Part shown: piece by piece, positions 34,917-44,285 of the stretch
How the letters are laid out: the number at the start of each line of letters is the position of its first letter
How positions within the stretch are numbered: the stretch's first letter is position 1
Source of the DNA: Vanilla planifolia
Lineage: Eukaryota > Streptophyta > Magnoliopsida > Asparagales > Orchidaceae
Length of the DNA: 64,000 nucleotides
Direction: 5' to 3'
NCBI GenBank assembly: GCA_023846275.1
Contig: JAIUJO010000292.1
Coordinates: 215,463 to 279,462 of the forward strand
The notes under the pieces: model-generated
What the model saw: only the letters and a program-made list of their open reading frames with translations
Told to the model about the DNA's origin: nothing
Database searches by the model: none
Translations under genes and position numbers: made by a program

Positions 34917-35706
34917 TTATTTTGGCTTTTTCGTTTTGAGCCCATATTGCATGGTGGATCTCAAAAGATAAGAATAATCTCCCTCCAAGCCGTACATACG
35001 GCTTTCACTGAATATGCCTTACAATAAAATTCAATTTGTATCTATGAGATCGAGCATGCAATTTGTTTGCTCACTTTCCATTCAAATTGAGTATCTGTTT
35101 CCAACGAGGATGGGAAATCTTATGTTTTACATATCCATACGATCATGTCCTCTGGTTTCCAAAATTCTTTTAATGAAAAAAGAAGTGCTTTGTGTCATTA
35201 CTATTAGACTTAGATCTATTCGAAAAAATTCGAGTTATTTCAATTTTTTGACACCCAAAAATTAAGGAAAAACCTCTAGATTTGTTCCAAAAGAGCATCT
35301 TGGACACGTAGTAGTTCTGAATCAAATCTCTTTAGAAAGAAGATATTTTGTATTATGGGTAGCCTATCTAGTCCCCATTCAAAACATTTGTTTAGTCATA
35401 CAAGTCACATGTTTTTAGAAGTTCACATGGCATCATCAATTGATACAAGTCTTGGATAAGAATCTACAATGCACTAGAACACCCTTATCGGTGATCCTTT
35501 ACTTTGACAATATCTAGGGTTTGTCAAATAATGTCATATCTCACACTAAGTAAATCCTTAACCCTTTCCCTTCTTACTAATACTATAGAATGTTCCAGTA
35601 AATTTTGGCAAATACCAAGTATATAAATAATGATTTGTAATCCAGAGGTTAATCCTACTCTAGTAACTTTACAAAAGGTAGAATTTTGTTTTTTAGGGGT
35701 GATAGT
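34917..35706 (-). pseudogene. rps12 exons 2 and 3 with intron, plastid-derived pseudogene
   Basis: Exon 2 (35,706-35,475, 232 bases) reads [20 protein letters not shown], then [20 protein letters not shown] and [14 protein letters not shown]. This follows plastid S12 from residue 39 with an almost unbroken frame. The intron begins GTGCATTG at 35,474 (group II GUGYG start) and keeps a domain-V-like hairpin at about 34,988-35,021. Exon 3 (34,948-34,917) ends QYGLKTKKPK then TAA; plastid has QYGVKKPK, so 6 bases were inserted. Exon 1 is encoded elsewhere in plastids and joined by trans-splicing; its absence here is normal. The copy cannot yield protein in the nucleus. Confidence 0.92.
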
Positions 35707-35900
35707 AGAAAAGTTGACATATAAGTCACCCTTACTATCACACTATAGAACCATATGTAGCTTTTCACCTCATACGGCTCCTCGTTCAATTCTTTTGAAA
35801 GAATTGCAACCTTTTCTTAGATTGAGAATCAAATTCCTCCATCCACTCTATTTTGAAGAGTAACTCAGCCCAATCTAATCATCTTTTCATGTTACAATGC
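35707..35900 (-). pseudogene. 3' half of the trans-spliced rps12 intron 1 (plastid-derived)
   Basis: Directly upstream of rps12 exon 2 on the minus strand. It keeps the group II domain V shape near 35,747-35,790 (GAGCCGTATGAGGTGAAAAG paired with a CATATGGTTC side). In plastids this half-intron base-pairs with a separate transcript carrying exon 1. Only a few stem positions have changed. Confidence 0.75.
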
Positions 35901-36490
35901 CTTCTTAATCCCTCCCAAGGAAAATTTTGAATTAGATCCAAATTGGATGCTTAGTGTTAGCATATCCATGTAGTTATGCATTATTCAAATAGGAATATAT
36001 TTGATGATAGGAAAGATCCTTGCTTTTGTTCTTTGGTGAGCAATTTGAGTTCTTTTCAATGGCTATGTTGTGTTGAAGGGATATCCATGTTATCTAATTG
36101 ATTATGTAAGTGTTGCATAGCAAAAAGTATAGAGAAATGATATTTCTTCTCTATTATATCTTTTCTATTTTGTATTTTATCTTTTTTTTATTATATCTTT
36201 TTATCTTTTGTTATACCCTTTTTATTCTATTATTTCAACTATTATTTTATTTATTTAATTTGATTAATTTATTAAACTATATATTTATTATATATCTATT
36301 ATTTATTATATTTGTTTGTTATTATTAATATATTGCAATTATTCTATTTGTATTAATTTTGGTTTTAGATTTATTTAATATTTTATTTATATTATTAGAA
36401 TATAGATTCTAATTTTGAGTTTATTTTTTAGTTAGACTAGTCTTAGTTCTTAGTTCGTATTTGTTAGTTCTATTTCTCAACAGAATTGGG
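35901..36490. other. Plastid-type spacer between rps12 and trnV, with AT-rich run
   Basis: Words such as TTGCTTTTGTTCTTTGGTG and TGTTGTGTTGAAGGGATATC near 36,025-36,095 resemble the plastid rps12-trnV spacer. From about 36,130 to 36,420 it becomes a T-rich, low-complexity run; the open frame at 36,110-36,328 is made of this run (Phe, Leu, Tyr, Ile) and is not a gene. Confidence 0.6.
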
Positions 36491-36491
36491 A

Positions 36492-36563
36492 AGGGATATA
36501 ACTCAGTGATAGAGTGTTACCTTGACATGGCATAAGCCACTAGTTTGAGCCTGATTATCCCTA
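36492..36563 (+). tRNA. Plastid-derived trnV-GAC copy (in NUPT)
   Basis: Matches plastid tRNA-Val(GAC) over all 72 bases: AGGGATATAACTCAG at the 5' end, anticodon GAC at 36,524-36,526, TTTGAGCCTGATTATCCCTA at the 3' end. The acceptor stem still pairs, but the D loop (GTGATAG for GCGGTAG), anticodon stem and T loop (TTTGAG for TTCGAG) are changed. It lies on the strand opposite to rps12, as in plastid inverted repeats. Probably inactive in the nucleus. Confidence 0.9.
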
Positions 36564-36639
36564 AACCTTATCTGCATTTTTCTATTTTGGCTTGGTCGCC
36601 CGCTGTGACTGATTGAGAATCGATAAAAGGCCCACAGAG

Positions 36640-36669
36640 TTGATGCGATAAGGTGGGGATGGCTATATT
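36640..36669 (+). promoter_or_regulatory. Relic of the plastid rrn16 bacterial-type promoter
   Basis: TTGATG (36,640-36,645) and TATATT (36,664-36,669) are 18 bases apart, matching the -35 (TTGACG) and -10 (TATATT) boxes of the plastid 16S promoter read by the plastid-encoded RNA polymerase. The surrounding GATGGCTATATT phrase is kept. It has no expected role in the nucleus. The sequence just after the -10 box is replaced by tandem repeats. Confidence 0.7.
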
Positions 36670-36670
36670 G

Positions 36671-36946
36671 TATGAACCTAAATATTGTATTATGAAGTCT
36701 ATAAATATGATTTTTAAGTATCTAAATATTACTTTGCAGCATATGAATAAGATTGATATATTATGAAGTATTTGAAAATTATTTTGAAGCATCTAAATAT
36801 GGTTTTAAAGTATCTGAACATGATTGATGTATTATGAAGTATCTAAATATGATATTTACGAATCTAAATATTATTTTGAAGTATCTGAATATGTTTTTAA
36901 TGTATCTAAATATAGTTTTAAATTATCATAATATGATTAATGTATT
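36671..36946 (+). repeat. Tandem repeat expansion upstream of the rrn16 copy
   Basis: About twelve diverged monomers of 19-26 bases, consensus roughly GAAGTATCTAAATATGATTTT, fill this stretch. A higher-order period of about 71 bases is visible: TATGAAGT begins at 36,691, 36,762 and 36,833, each followed by two or more plain monomers and a GATTGATGTAT-like end. The same TATGAAG word, at about 36,946, starts the resumed plastid sequence (plastid TATGAAGCGCATGG). The array therefore probably grew from the local plastid word, not from an unrelated insertion. The plastid leader normally has only a few tens of bases here. Confidence 0.8.
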
Positions 36947-37045
36947 ATGAAGTGCATGGTTACATGCTTTCACTTTTATCTCAGAATAAAAATTTTGAAT
37001 TTGCTTTGTCTATAAACCAATAAGTTATAAGTAATGAAACTATGA

Positions 37046-37300
37046 TTTTCATCAAGAGTTATACCCTAGCTCAATATGAATGCTGGCAACTTGCTTAACA
37101 CATGTAAGTCGGACGAGAAGTGGTGATTCCAATTGTCAATGGGTGAGTAACACATAAGAACGTACCCTTGAGAGGGGAATAACAACTAGAAATTATTACT
37201 AATATCGAGTAGGCTAAGGAGCAAAAGAAGGAATCTGCCCAAGGAGAGGCTCACATTGAATTAGCTAGTTTGTGGCAGTAATAGCCTACCAAGGATATAA
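37046..37300 (+). rRNA. 5' fragment of plastid 16S rRNA gene (rrn16, in NUPT)
   Basis: About 250 bases match the start of plastid 16S rRNA: TCAAGAGTTATACCCTAGCT (plastid GAGAGTTCGATCCTGGCT), then TTGCTTAACACATGTAAGTC and GAGGGGAATAACAACTAGAA. The match ends near ATAGCCTACCAAGGATATAA at about 37,299, where LINE sequence takes over after a short transition. Most differences are C-to-T or G-to-A, the pattern of methylated DNA decay. The remaining 1.2 kb of the gene is absent. Confidence 0.92.
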
Positions 37301-37489
37301 GTTTGAGACAAGCATGCAAACATCTATCTGGTGGGGACAAGCAATTTTACTTTTTTCTTGATATGATGATAAACATGCTTGCAAATCTCTTTAGTGTTTA
37401 TACTTGAGGAATGATTCAAAATGGCAATAAAAAGGATGTGAAATTCTTTGAGAAAGGTATTTTATATAGGGGCATGTTTTTTAACTAAT

Positions 37490-38190
37490 AAAATATAGTT
37501 TCGTTATTATTGTGGAATATTTAGGGGATTAGAGCTAACAAATGCTATGGCAACTTGTCACACTTGGTATGGGAAAGTAAGGTGTTTGTAGTTGCTTTTT
37601 TGGAAGCTGAAGAGGAGAATGTTTATAGGCATTTGGTGGATCAACTTTTAGGCAAGAATTTAGGCTACTTTGTTCATTTTTAATAAGGTTGTTAGGGGAT
37701 ATTTCTAACTTTATGGAGGCATTGAGTGGAACTTTATACTATGGATTTATCCTCATAGGTTATTACTATCTAATGAGATGTGGTGTCAATGGTGCTTGGT
37801 AGTGTTATGTGGTGTATACATCAAAAGATTATTTTGACCACCAGGCTACTTGGGACAAAATCTGGTAATCAACAAAGCTTAGTGGATTATCAATTATTAT
37901 GGAAGATTTTAATGCCTTAATTATATGGAATGAGAAAAAAGAAGAAAAAAATCAATAACAGATCCGCTCAGTATGGGTTCACTAGCTTCATTCATGATCT
38001 ACATCTAACTAACTTGGGATTTATTAGGAATAAGTTCACTTGGTGTAATAATAAGGTAAAGAGAACTCATATATATTAAATACTAGATAGAGCTTTTATA
38101 AATTTTGATGGTGTGCAAGAATCCTCAAGTGCAATAGTGAAATAATTTTCTCATACCAACTCAAACCACCACCCTTTGTTTATTTTTTTT
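37490..38190 (+). pseudogene. Unit E: APE-type endonuclease remnant
   Basis: Reads LLWNI*GIRANKCYGNLSHL from about 37,502 (WNxRGI start), VFVVAFLEAEEENV (the Glu-bearing ALLExK segment), then a segment with SIIMEDFNALI near 37,893-37,925 (GDFN with Gly to Glu) and LGFIRNKFTWCNNK-like frames at 38,010-38,052. The HHP near 38,170 sits at the SDHxPL end motif. Only a few stops interrupt the frame. Confidence 0.75.
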
Positions 38191-38764
38191 GGTAGTTGAC
38201 ATTGAATAAAACTAATAAATGTACCATGTTTGAAGACATATGGCTATCATTTCAACATTCAACAAATGTAGTATAGGAAGCTTCAAAAAGAACTATAAAA
38301 GGAAACTCAATTGATGGTTTGTCTAGTAAATATAGCTGACCATTGTCAAAATTAAAGAAATCGAGTGTAGCTTAGCCTAGTAATATTTCTTATAAGCCTT
38401 GCCAACTAGAAGAGGAGAACATGGAGATTCAACTGAACAAATAAAAGAGTAGATTTGCTGAGCTGAAACATAATCTTTTGGCATAATGTATTGCTTCCTA
38501 CCATAAGGCTATGAATTTAGAAGAAGCATGGTTGTCGCAGCATGCCAAGCTTCATTAGGCTAGCCTTGGCATTCAAAATAGACATATCTTTCAAGTAACA
38601 GATACTTCTCTATACAACAAAAATCATATACATTATCATAAAAATGATAATGGGGTATTAGTGACTTCCACAACTAATATAAAGACATTCTGATGTAGTT
38701 CTTTAGCTAGAAGTGGTGTAGCTTTAGGAAATATGAACATCCCTTACCCTTCCAATCTTTGAGA

Positions 38765-40180
38765 TCAAAGTATTTTATCACAAATAATATCTTCTATAAG
38801 TCGTGTGGTTCATCATGCACATGTAAGTTACTAAGTATTGCAATAAATTGGAGAGTTGATAATATGATTTGGCATATTATTGGAGGAAATTAAGTATCAT
38901 TCTTGTCAGATAATTGGCTTGCATCTTTCATGTTGAAAAGCTAGTGAATGAGCATAGTGTGTTAGACCTTAATAAGTTAAAACCTTTATTTGTGCCTCTT
39001 TTGCCATTTTGGATTATGCATTCCCCTTGAGCCAAATCATATGAAAAGGATGTGTTGTACTTTAAACAAATTGAAGTCATAGCATTAAAATAAAAAATCA
39101 TTTACTGTAGCAAGTATATGGGCCACAATTTAACAATAGAGGAGGTTACATGTGTTCAAAATTTGTGGTTATAGACTTAAGTTAGTGCCATGACATTGAG
39201 ATTGTCTTGACTTGAATTTCTACTTGCTCTTAGAAGTGTGAATAGGGATGGAGATTCCAGTTCTCCATCAATGAAGTAATAATGAGATAAAGGATGTGAA
39301 ACATAGCTCATGGGAATGCCATATGACAATGGAATTTTAGTACAACAGCTTTTTAAATGCTAATCTCATGCTCAATGGAGCAAACACTGAGGATTTGAAT
39401 TCTTTAAATAAGCTTCTTGGTTTGATGGTGGTGAGTATATGGGTCCTAAAGGCATCTCATTCCATTAAATTTGCTAGTTCAGTGTTATATCACCTTTGGC
39501 TTAATAGAAAGCTATAAGCATATGTGGACAAGTTGCTCAATTTCGCTGGACTACAATGAATTATTTAATTTGCTGATGTTGCATGTTCCATTCTCCAATC
39601 ATATCCCATAGAAGCTCTAATGGCATTAAAAGCTTATTTTTTTAACTATTATTGGAATCCTTCAACAAGTTGGGTTATGCTATATTACGATCCAACAATA
39701 CAGATAATCTAAATGCTAGAATTGGTATAGTTGTTCAAGATGACTTAGGTAGTTCTTTTATTTCAACTAGAATAACTTGGATTTCAACTTCAAATTTTGT
39801 CATAGAAAATTATTGTCATTCTTGGAGAAATGGAGCTTCTTAGAATGTTACTTCAAAAATATCCACGTAGCAGAGATTTAATAAGTCTCTACAATAGCTA
39901 CTACTAAAGTGAAACTATTTCTTACATCTGTAATGAGCAAGATGATCAATCATAGTTCTATTATACATGTGCACAGTATGTAGTCCTTCAATTTATGTCA
40001 CATAAATTGTCACTGCAATAATGCAGCCAATTAGGTTGTGCATCACAACTTTTTGTGTGAATTTGTTTGGGATTAAAGAAATGCACTTCATAAACAACTT
40101 CAATATATCTTTTTTCATTTATGAATATTATTAGGATAGTATGTTATAGGCTTCAACTATTTCCTCATCAAGGAACCCAA
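38765..40180 (+). pseudogene. Unit E: zinc-binding region and RNase H remnant
   Basis: Begins ITNNIFYKSCGSSCTCKLL; the segment near 38,905 has FLSDNWLASF (family xWxDxWLG). RNase H frames include the open stretch at 39,652-39,843 (SNNTDNLNARIGIVVQDDLG, the G-IG-VxRDxxG strand pair of RNase H) and, after a frameshift, EMELLRMLLQKYP. It ends with the ATCAAGGAACCC landmark near 40,167. In unit F the same region is at 42,040-43,260, offset about 3,075 bases. Confidence 0.75.
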
Positions 40181-41039
40181 AGAATTTTAGAAAGCATTAT
40201 TTATGAATTACAAATATGTGTAAGGCATTGTTGGTGATGGTGATGCATGGATGAGTAGAAGGCGTCATTAGCGATTGAAAAAGGGAGAAGAAATGTGGTG
40301 GATGGAGGTGGAGAAAGGTAGACAGAACTCTCATATATTAAATATTGGACCGAGATTTTATTGTTTTTGATGGTGTGCAAGCATCCTCAAGTGTAATAGT
40401 GAAAACATTTTTCTCATGCCAACTCAAACCACTACCCTTTGTTTATTTTATTTGGTTGTTGACATTGAATATACTAATAAAAGTACCAAGTTTGAAAACT
40501 TATGGCCATCATTTCAAATCAGAACTAATGTAGTATAGGAAGCTTGGAAAAGAACTATTAAAGGAAACTCAATCGATGGTTTATCCATTAAATTTAGCTT
40601 AGCATTGTCAAAATTAAAGAAATGGAGTGTAGCTTAGCCTAGTAATATTTCTTATAAGCCATGCCAATTAGAAGAGGAGAACTAGGAGCTGCAACTTAAC
40701 AAGTAAAAGAGTGGATTTATTGAGCTGAAACATAATCTCTTGGCATAACGTACTGCTTCAAGCCAAAAGGCTATGACTTTAGAAGAAGCATGGTTGTTGC
40801 ATTGTGCCAAGCTTCATTAGGCCAGCCTTGGCAATCGAAACAGACATTTCTTTTAGGTAACAGATATTTCTATGTACAACAAAGATAATATACATCATCA
40901 TAAAAATGATAATGGGCAATTAGTGACCTCCACAACTTATATAAAGACATTTTGATGTAGTTCTTTAGCTAGAAGTGGTGTAGTTTTAGGAAATCTGGAC
41001 ATCCCTTACCTTTCCAGTCTTTGAGATCTATCAATAGTG

Positions 41040-42035
41040 AGCAGGCATAGTTTTTGTAGCTCTAATTAGTGATGAAGAGATAAAAAATGATTTTTTTTCT
41101 ATCAAAAGAAATAAAGCCTCTAATGTTAATGGCATCTTTATTTATTTTTTGCATTCTTATGGGAACATTACCTAAGTAGATATTACCACAACTACGAAAT
41201 AATTGTTTAAAGACTATTGTGTGACCAATCAATAGAAATACACATTAGTCAATCTTATAATCAAAATGCATCTAAATATTGAATAATTCAAATCCATTAG
41301 GCTTTGCAAGGTGATCTACAAATTTATGTCCAAACTTTTGGTGGGTACTCTGAAGATGGTGCTTCTTAATATTATAATAAGGGAACGCACTACTTTTGTG
41401 CCTATCCATTTTATGTTTGACAATATACTCATAGCACAACTTGTGATACTATGAGTATCACTCAAGGTATTATGAAGTACTATGGGCAACACTCTAACCA
41501 AGTGGTTGATCTTAATAAGTCTAGAGTATCATTTGGCAAGGGGATGGAATGGAAGCAAAGGAAGATGATAGTAAGAAAATTACTAATTAGCGAAGATGTT
41601 TAATTGAAATATCTTACAAAACCTATTATAAATACTAAAATTTTAAAAAAAATGCCTTCAAATTCATTTGTGAATGAGTTAAACAATGTAGAAAGATGGA
41701 AGATGATGTCAATATCGTTGACAGGGCATAATGTGTTGATCAACTTGGCACTAGCTACTATTCCTTCATATTACTTAGCCTACTCTTTAATTTTTAGTGG
41801 CATTTTTATTCATTTAGAAAATTTGTATGTAAATAATATGAATCAATTCAAATATTTTTAGCATACTATATTGTGCCTATTTGGAATTTTTAACTCTTTA
41901 TGTGGAGTGTAGAGGACTCATAGTCCATAGTTTGTCAAATTTATAGGTAGTGTTGTTCGGAAGCATTGCAGAAGGGTTATAGCTTGAGAAGATGGTTTAT
42001 GTGTTCATGCTTTTAGATCCAAGTATTTTATGACA
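41040..42035 (+). pseudogene. Unit F: LINE reverse transcriptase remnant, internal deletion
   Basis: Reads VIYKFMSKLLVGTLKMVLLN and a segment ending FDNILIAQ at about 41,308-41,433. It then jumps to sequence that lies after the YADD box in other copies (TTCDTMSITQGIMKYYGQHS region), so the palm domain with both catalytic Asp motifs is lost. The open frame at 41,604-41,861 keeps the C-terminal part (MMSISLTGHNVLINLALATI, then PSYYLAYSLIFSG), matching the family's LSxxGRxxLINSVLxSxPxYxLS segment. Confidence 0.75.
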
Positions 42036-42039
42036 AATA

Positions 42040-43260
42040 ATACCTTCTATAAGTTAAAACATTTATTTGAGCCTCCTTTGGCAATTTGGATTATGCATTC
42101 CCCTTGAGCTAAATCAAATCAAAGATATGTGTTGTACTTCAAACAAATTGAGGTCACTATAATAGAATAAAAAATCATTTACAATTGCAAGTGTATGAGA
42201 CACAATTTAACAATAGAAGAGATTGCATGGGTTCAAAAATTGTAGTTATAGACTTAAGTTAGTGTCATCACATTGAGATTATGTCTTGAGTTTACTTTCT
42301 ACTTGCTCTTAGATATGTGAATTGGGATTGAGATGCCAGTTCTCTAGCAATGAAGCAATAATGTAATAGAGGATGTGAAACATACCTCATGGGAAGGCCA
42401 TACGACAAAGGCATTTTGGTCCAATAGGTTTGCAAACACTGATCTCATGCTCAATAGAGCAAACAATGAGGATTTGAATTCTTTAAATAAGCAGTTTGAG
42501 TGTGGTGAGTATATGGCTCCCAAATGCATCTCATTCCATTAAATTTGCTACTTCAGTGTTATATCACCTTAGGCTTAATAGAAAGTTGTAAGCACATGTG
42601 AACAAGTTGATCAATTTAGCTACACTATAAAGAATTATTTAATTTACTGATGTTGCTTGTTCCATTTCTCCAATCATATCCAATTGGAGCTTTGATGGCC
42701 TTTAGAGATTGTTTGTTACCTATTATTGGACTCCTTTAATAGGTTGGATTACGCATTATTATGATCCAATAGTACAAGATAATCTGAATGCTAGATTGGT
42801 ATATTTATTCAAGATGACTTGGGTAAGCCTATTATTACTACTAAAAAAACTTGAATTTCAAGTTCAAATTTTGTTGTAGAGATTGTTGCCATTCTTGAAG
42901 AATTGGAGCTTCTTAGAATGTTGCTTCCAAAATATCCATGTATCAGAGATCAAATCAGCCTCTACAGTAGGTACTACTAAAGTGAACCTATCTCTTATAT
43001 CCACAATGAACAAGAGTATCGATCATAGTGCTATCATATATGTGCTTGGTATTCAATCCTTCAACATATCTCATATAAACTATAAATGCAATAATGTAGC
43101 CAACTATGTTACACATCGCAACTTTTTGTGTGAATTAGTTTTGGGTTAGGGAAAAGAACTTCAGAAACTACTTCGATATAGTATTTTTCTTCATTTTAAT
43201 TATGAATCTTTTTTAGGATAGTATGATAGAGGCTTCAGCCATTTCCTTATCAAGGAACCC
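42040..43260 (+). pseudogene. Unit F: zinc-binding region and RNase H remnant
   Basis: Colinear with unit E. RNase H reads IFIQDDLGKPIITTKKT, then VVEIVAILEELELLRMLLPK (the helix with the catalytic Glu). The open frame 42,883-43,149 keeps the C-terminal half with IQSFNISHINYKCNNVANYV, the family pattern HVxRxxNxVADxLA with the last Asp changed to Asn. The sequence then passes into the 5' region of unit G with the standard junction. Confidence 0.8.
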
Positions 43261-43269
43261 AAAAAATTT

Positions 43270-44285
43270 TAGAAGGCATTATTTGTTAATTACAAACGGG
43301 CATAAGGCATTGGTTGTGATGGTGATGCATGGATGAGTAGAAGGCATTATTAGCGATTCAAGGATGGAGAAGAAATGTGGTGAATGGATGTGGAGAAACT
43401 ATGTGGATGGGGAGACTCTATGGCAATGTTTGGATCAAATAAATTCTAAGAGGCAAGTTTGGGCATCTCAATGTATGATTCTATTTTTTGTGAATTTTTA
43501 AATGGATCTAGAATTCATAATGCTCTAAGTAGATAATATGGTGTAGTGATCTATGATAGGAACTAAATCTCGTAAGATTTGAAAAACAATTAGAGGTAGC
43601 TTGGTGTAATTATCCTTATGATTGATGGCCAGTTACAACATTTAGAATTCACATGGTGATACTTTTGAGCCTAGCAAACTCATTGTGAGCATTTTGGATT
43701 TTGGGATTTTCATTGTAGTAAGAGCTTTGATGCACATTGGTAGGAAAACTCAAGGAAGTGTGAGAAAAATATAGTTCCATTAATGGAAGCAACATAGTCA
43801 AACAAGGCTTATTGTGATGAGAATATGTCTAAGGACACTAAGTGTTCTTCTTCATTATTTTGTGGTGGATTAATAGAGGAAATGCATAGAGACCCTAGGA
43901 CATAGTCGAAAGAGGAAAAATTGACGTTACCAAAGAGTGAAATGGGTTTGAATGAATAGACTAATTATGTATCCACTCTCACAAGAAGTCATCCTATCCA
44001 AAAATTGTTGATGCGAGTGATTTATGTGGTTGCATAAAAGGTGTGTATAGGAATGCTATAGTGGCCAGAGAAGATAATTCTTGGAATGAAAAACATGAAT
44101 CAAATATCCCAATTAAAGTATGCTTTAAAAAGTCACTTATTGGAGGGAGAATAAGCATTGTTAATTCGACACTAATAAGAGGTCCCCCCATTGACTACTC
44201 AGAGAGCCAACAACTTCAAATCCCCATTAGAGAGACATGTCATTCCTATAGTAACAATTTTAAGCAATGAGAATGGTAAAAAGGG
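43270..44285 (+). mobile_element. L1-type LINE relic, unit G (5' region and ORF1 start only)
   Basis: Follows the RNase H end of unit F with the same 5' sequence seen after units A, B and E (AGAAATGTGGTGAATGGA and a region with GGCAAGTTTGGGCATC). ORF1 frames include the open stretch 44,043-44,270 (SLIGGRISIVNSTLIRGPPI), which aligns with 17,960-18,050 of unit B and 24,850-24,925 of unit C. The knuckle is never reached, because the satellite block begins at about 44,285. Confidence 0.7.

Larger units (their letters stand above)
37330..40325 (+). mobile_element. L1-type LINE relic, unit E (reverse transcriptase core deleted)
   Basis: Starts in the pre-endonuclease region, then endonuclease (37,490-38,190) and linker (38,190-38,765). 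It jumps at about 38,765 straight into the zinc-binding region (SKYFITNNIFYK), followed by RNase H (39,400-40,180) and the first 150 bases of the next unit's 5' region. Compared with unit F, about 0.8-1 kb holding the reverse transcriptase is missing. E and F are much more alike than other units, so they arose by a recent tandem duplication. Confidence 0.8.
40325..43270 (+). mobile_element. L1-type LINE relic, unit F (tandem duplicate of E)
   Basis: Starts in the middle of the endonuclease C-terminal part (about 40,325), right after 150 bases of 5' region left by unit E. The joint (GGTAGACAGAACTC) resembles the unit E word GGTAAAGAGAACTC near 38,054, so the duplication probably used this short similarity. 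Then come linker, a partly deleted reverse transcriptase (41,040-42,035), zinc-binding region and RNase H. Identity to E is visibly high over the linker (offset about 2,262) and the zinc/RNase H part (offset about 3,075). Confidence 0.8.

Noticed and set aside
36110..36328. Possible small membrane protein (72 codons of Phe/Leu/Ile/Tyr)
   Set aside because: Translation of a T-rich low-complexity run in the plastid-type spacer; no recognisable start context or homologue.
36492..36563. trnV-GAC and trnL-CAA copies as working nuclear tRNA genes
   Set aside because: Both sit among other decayed plastid genes and have changed stems and loops; nuclear tRNA promoters (A and B boxes) are damaged in the T loop of trnV.
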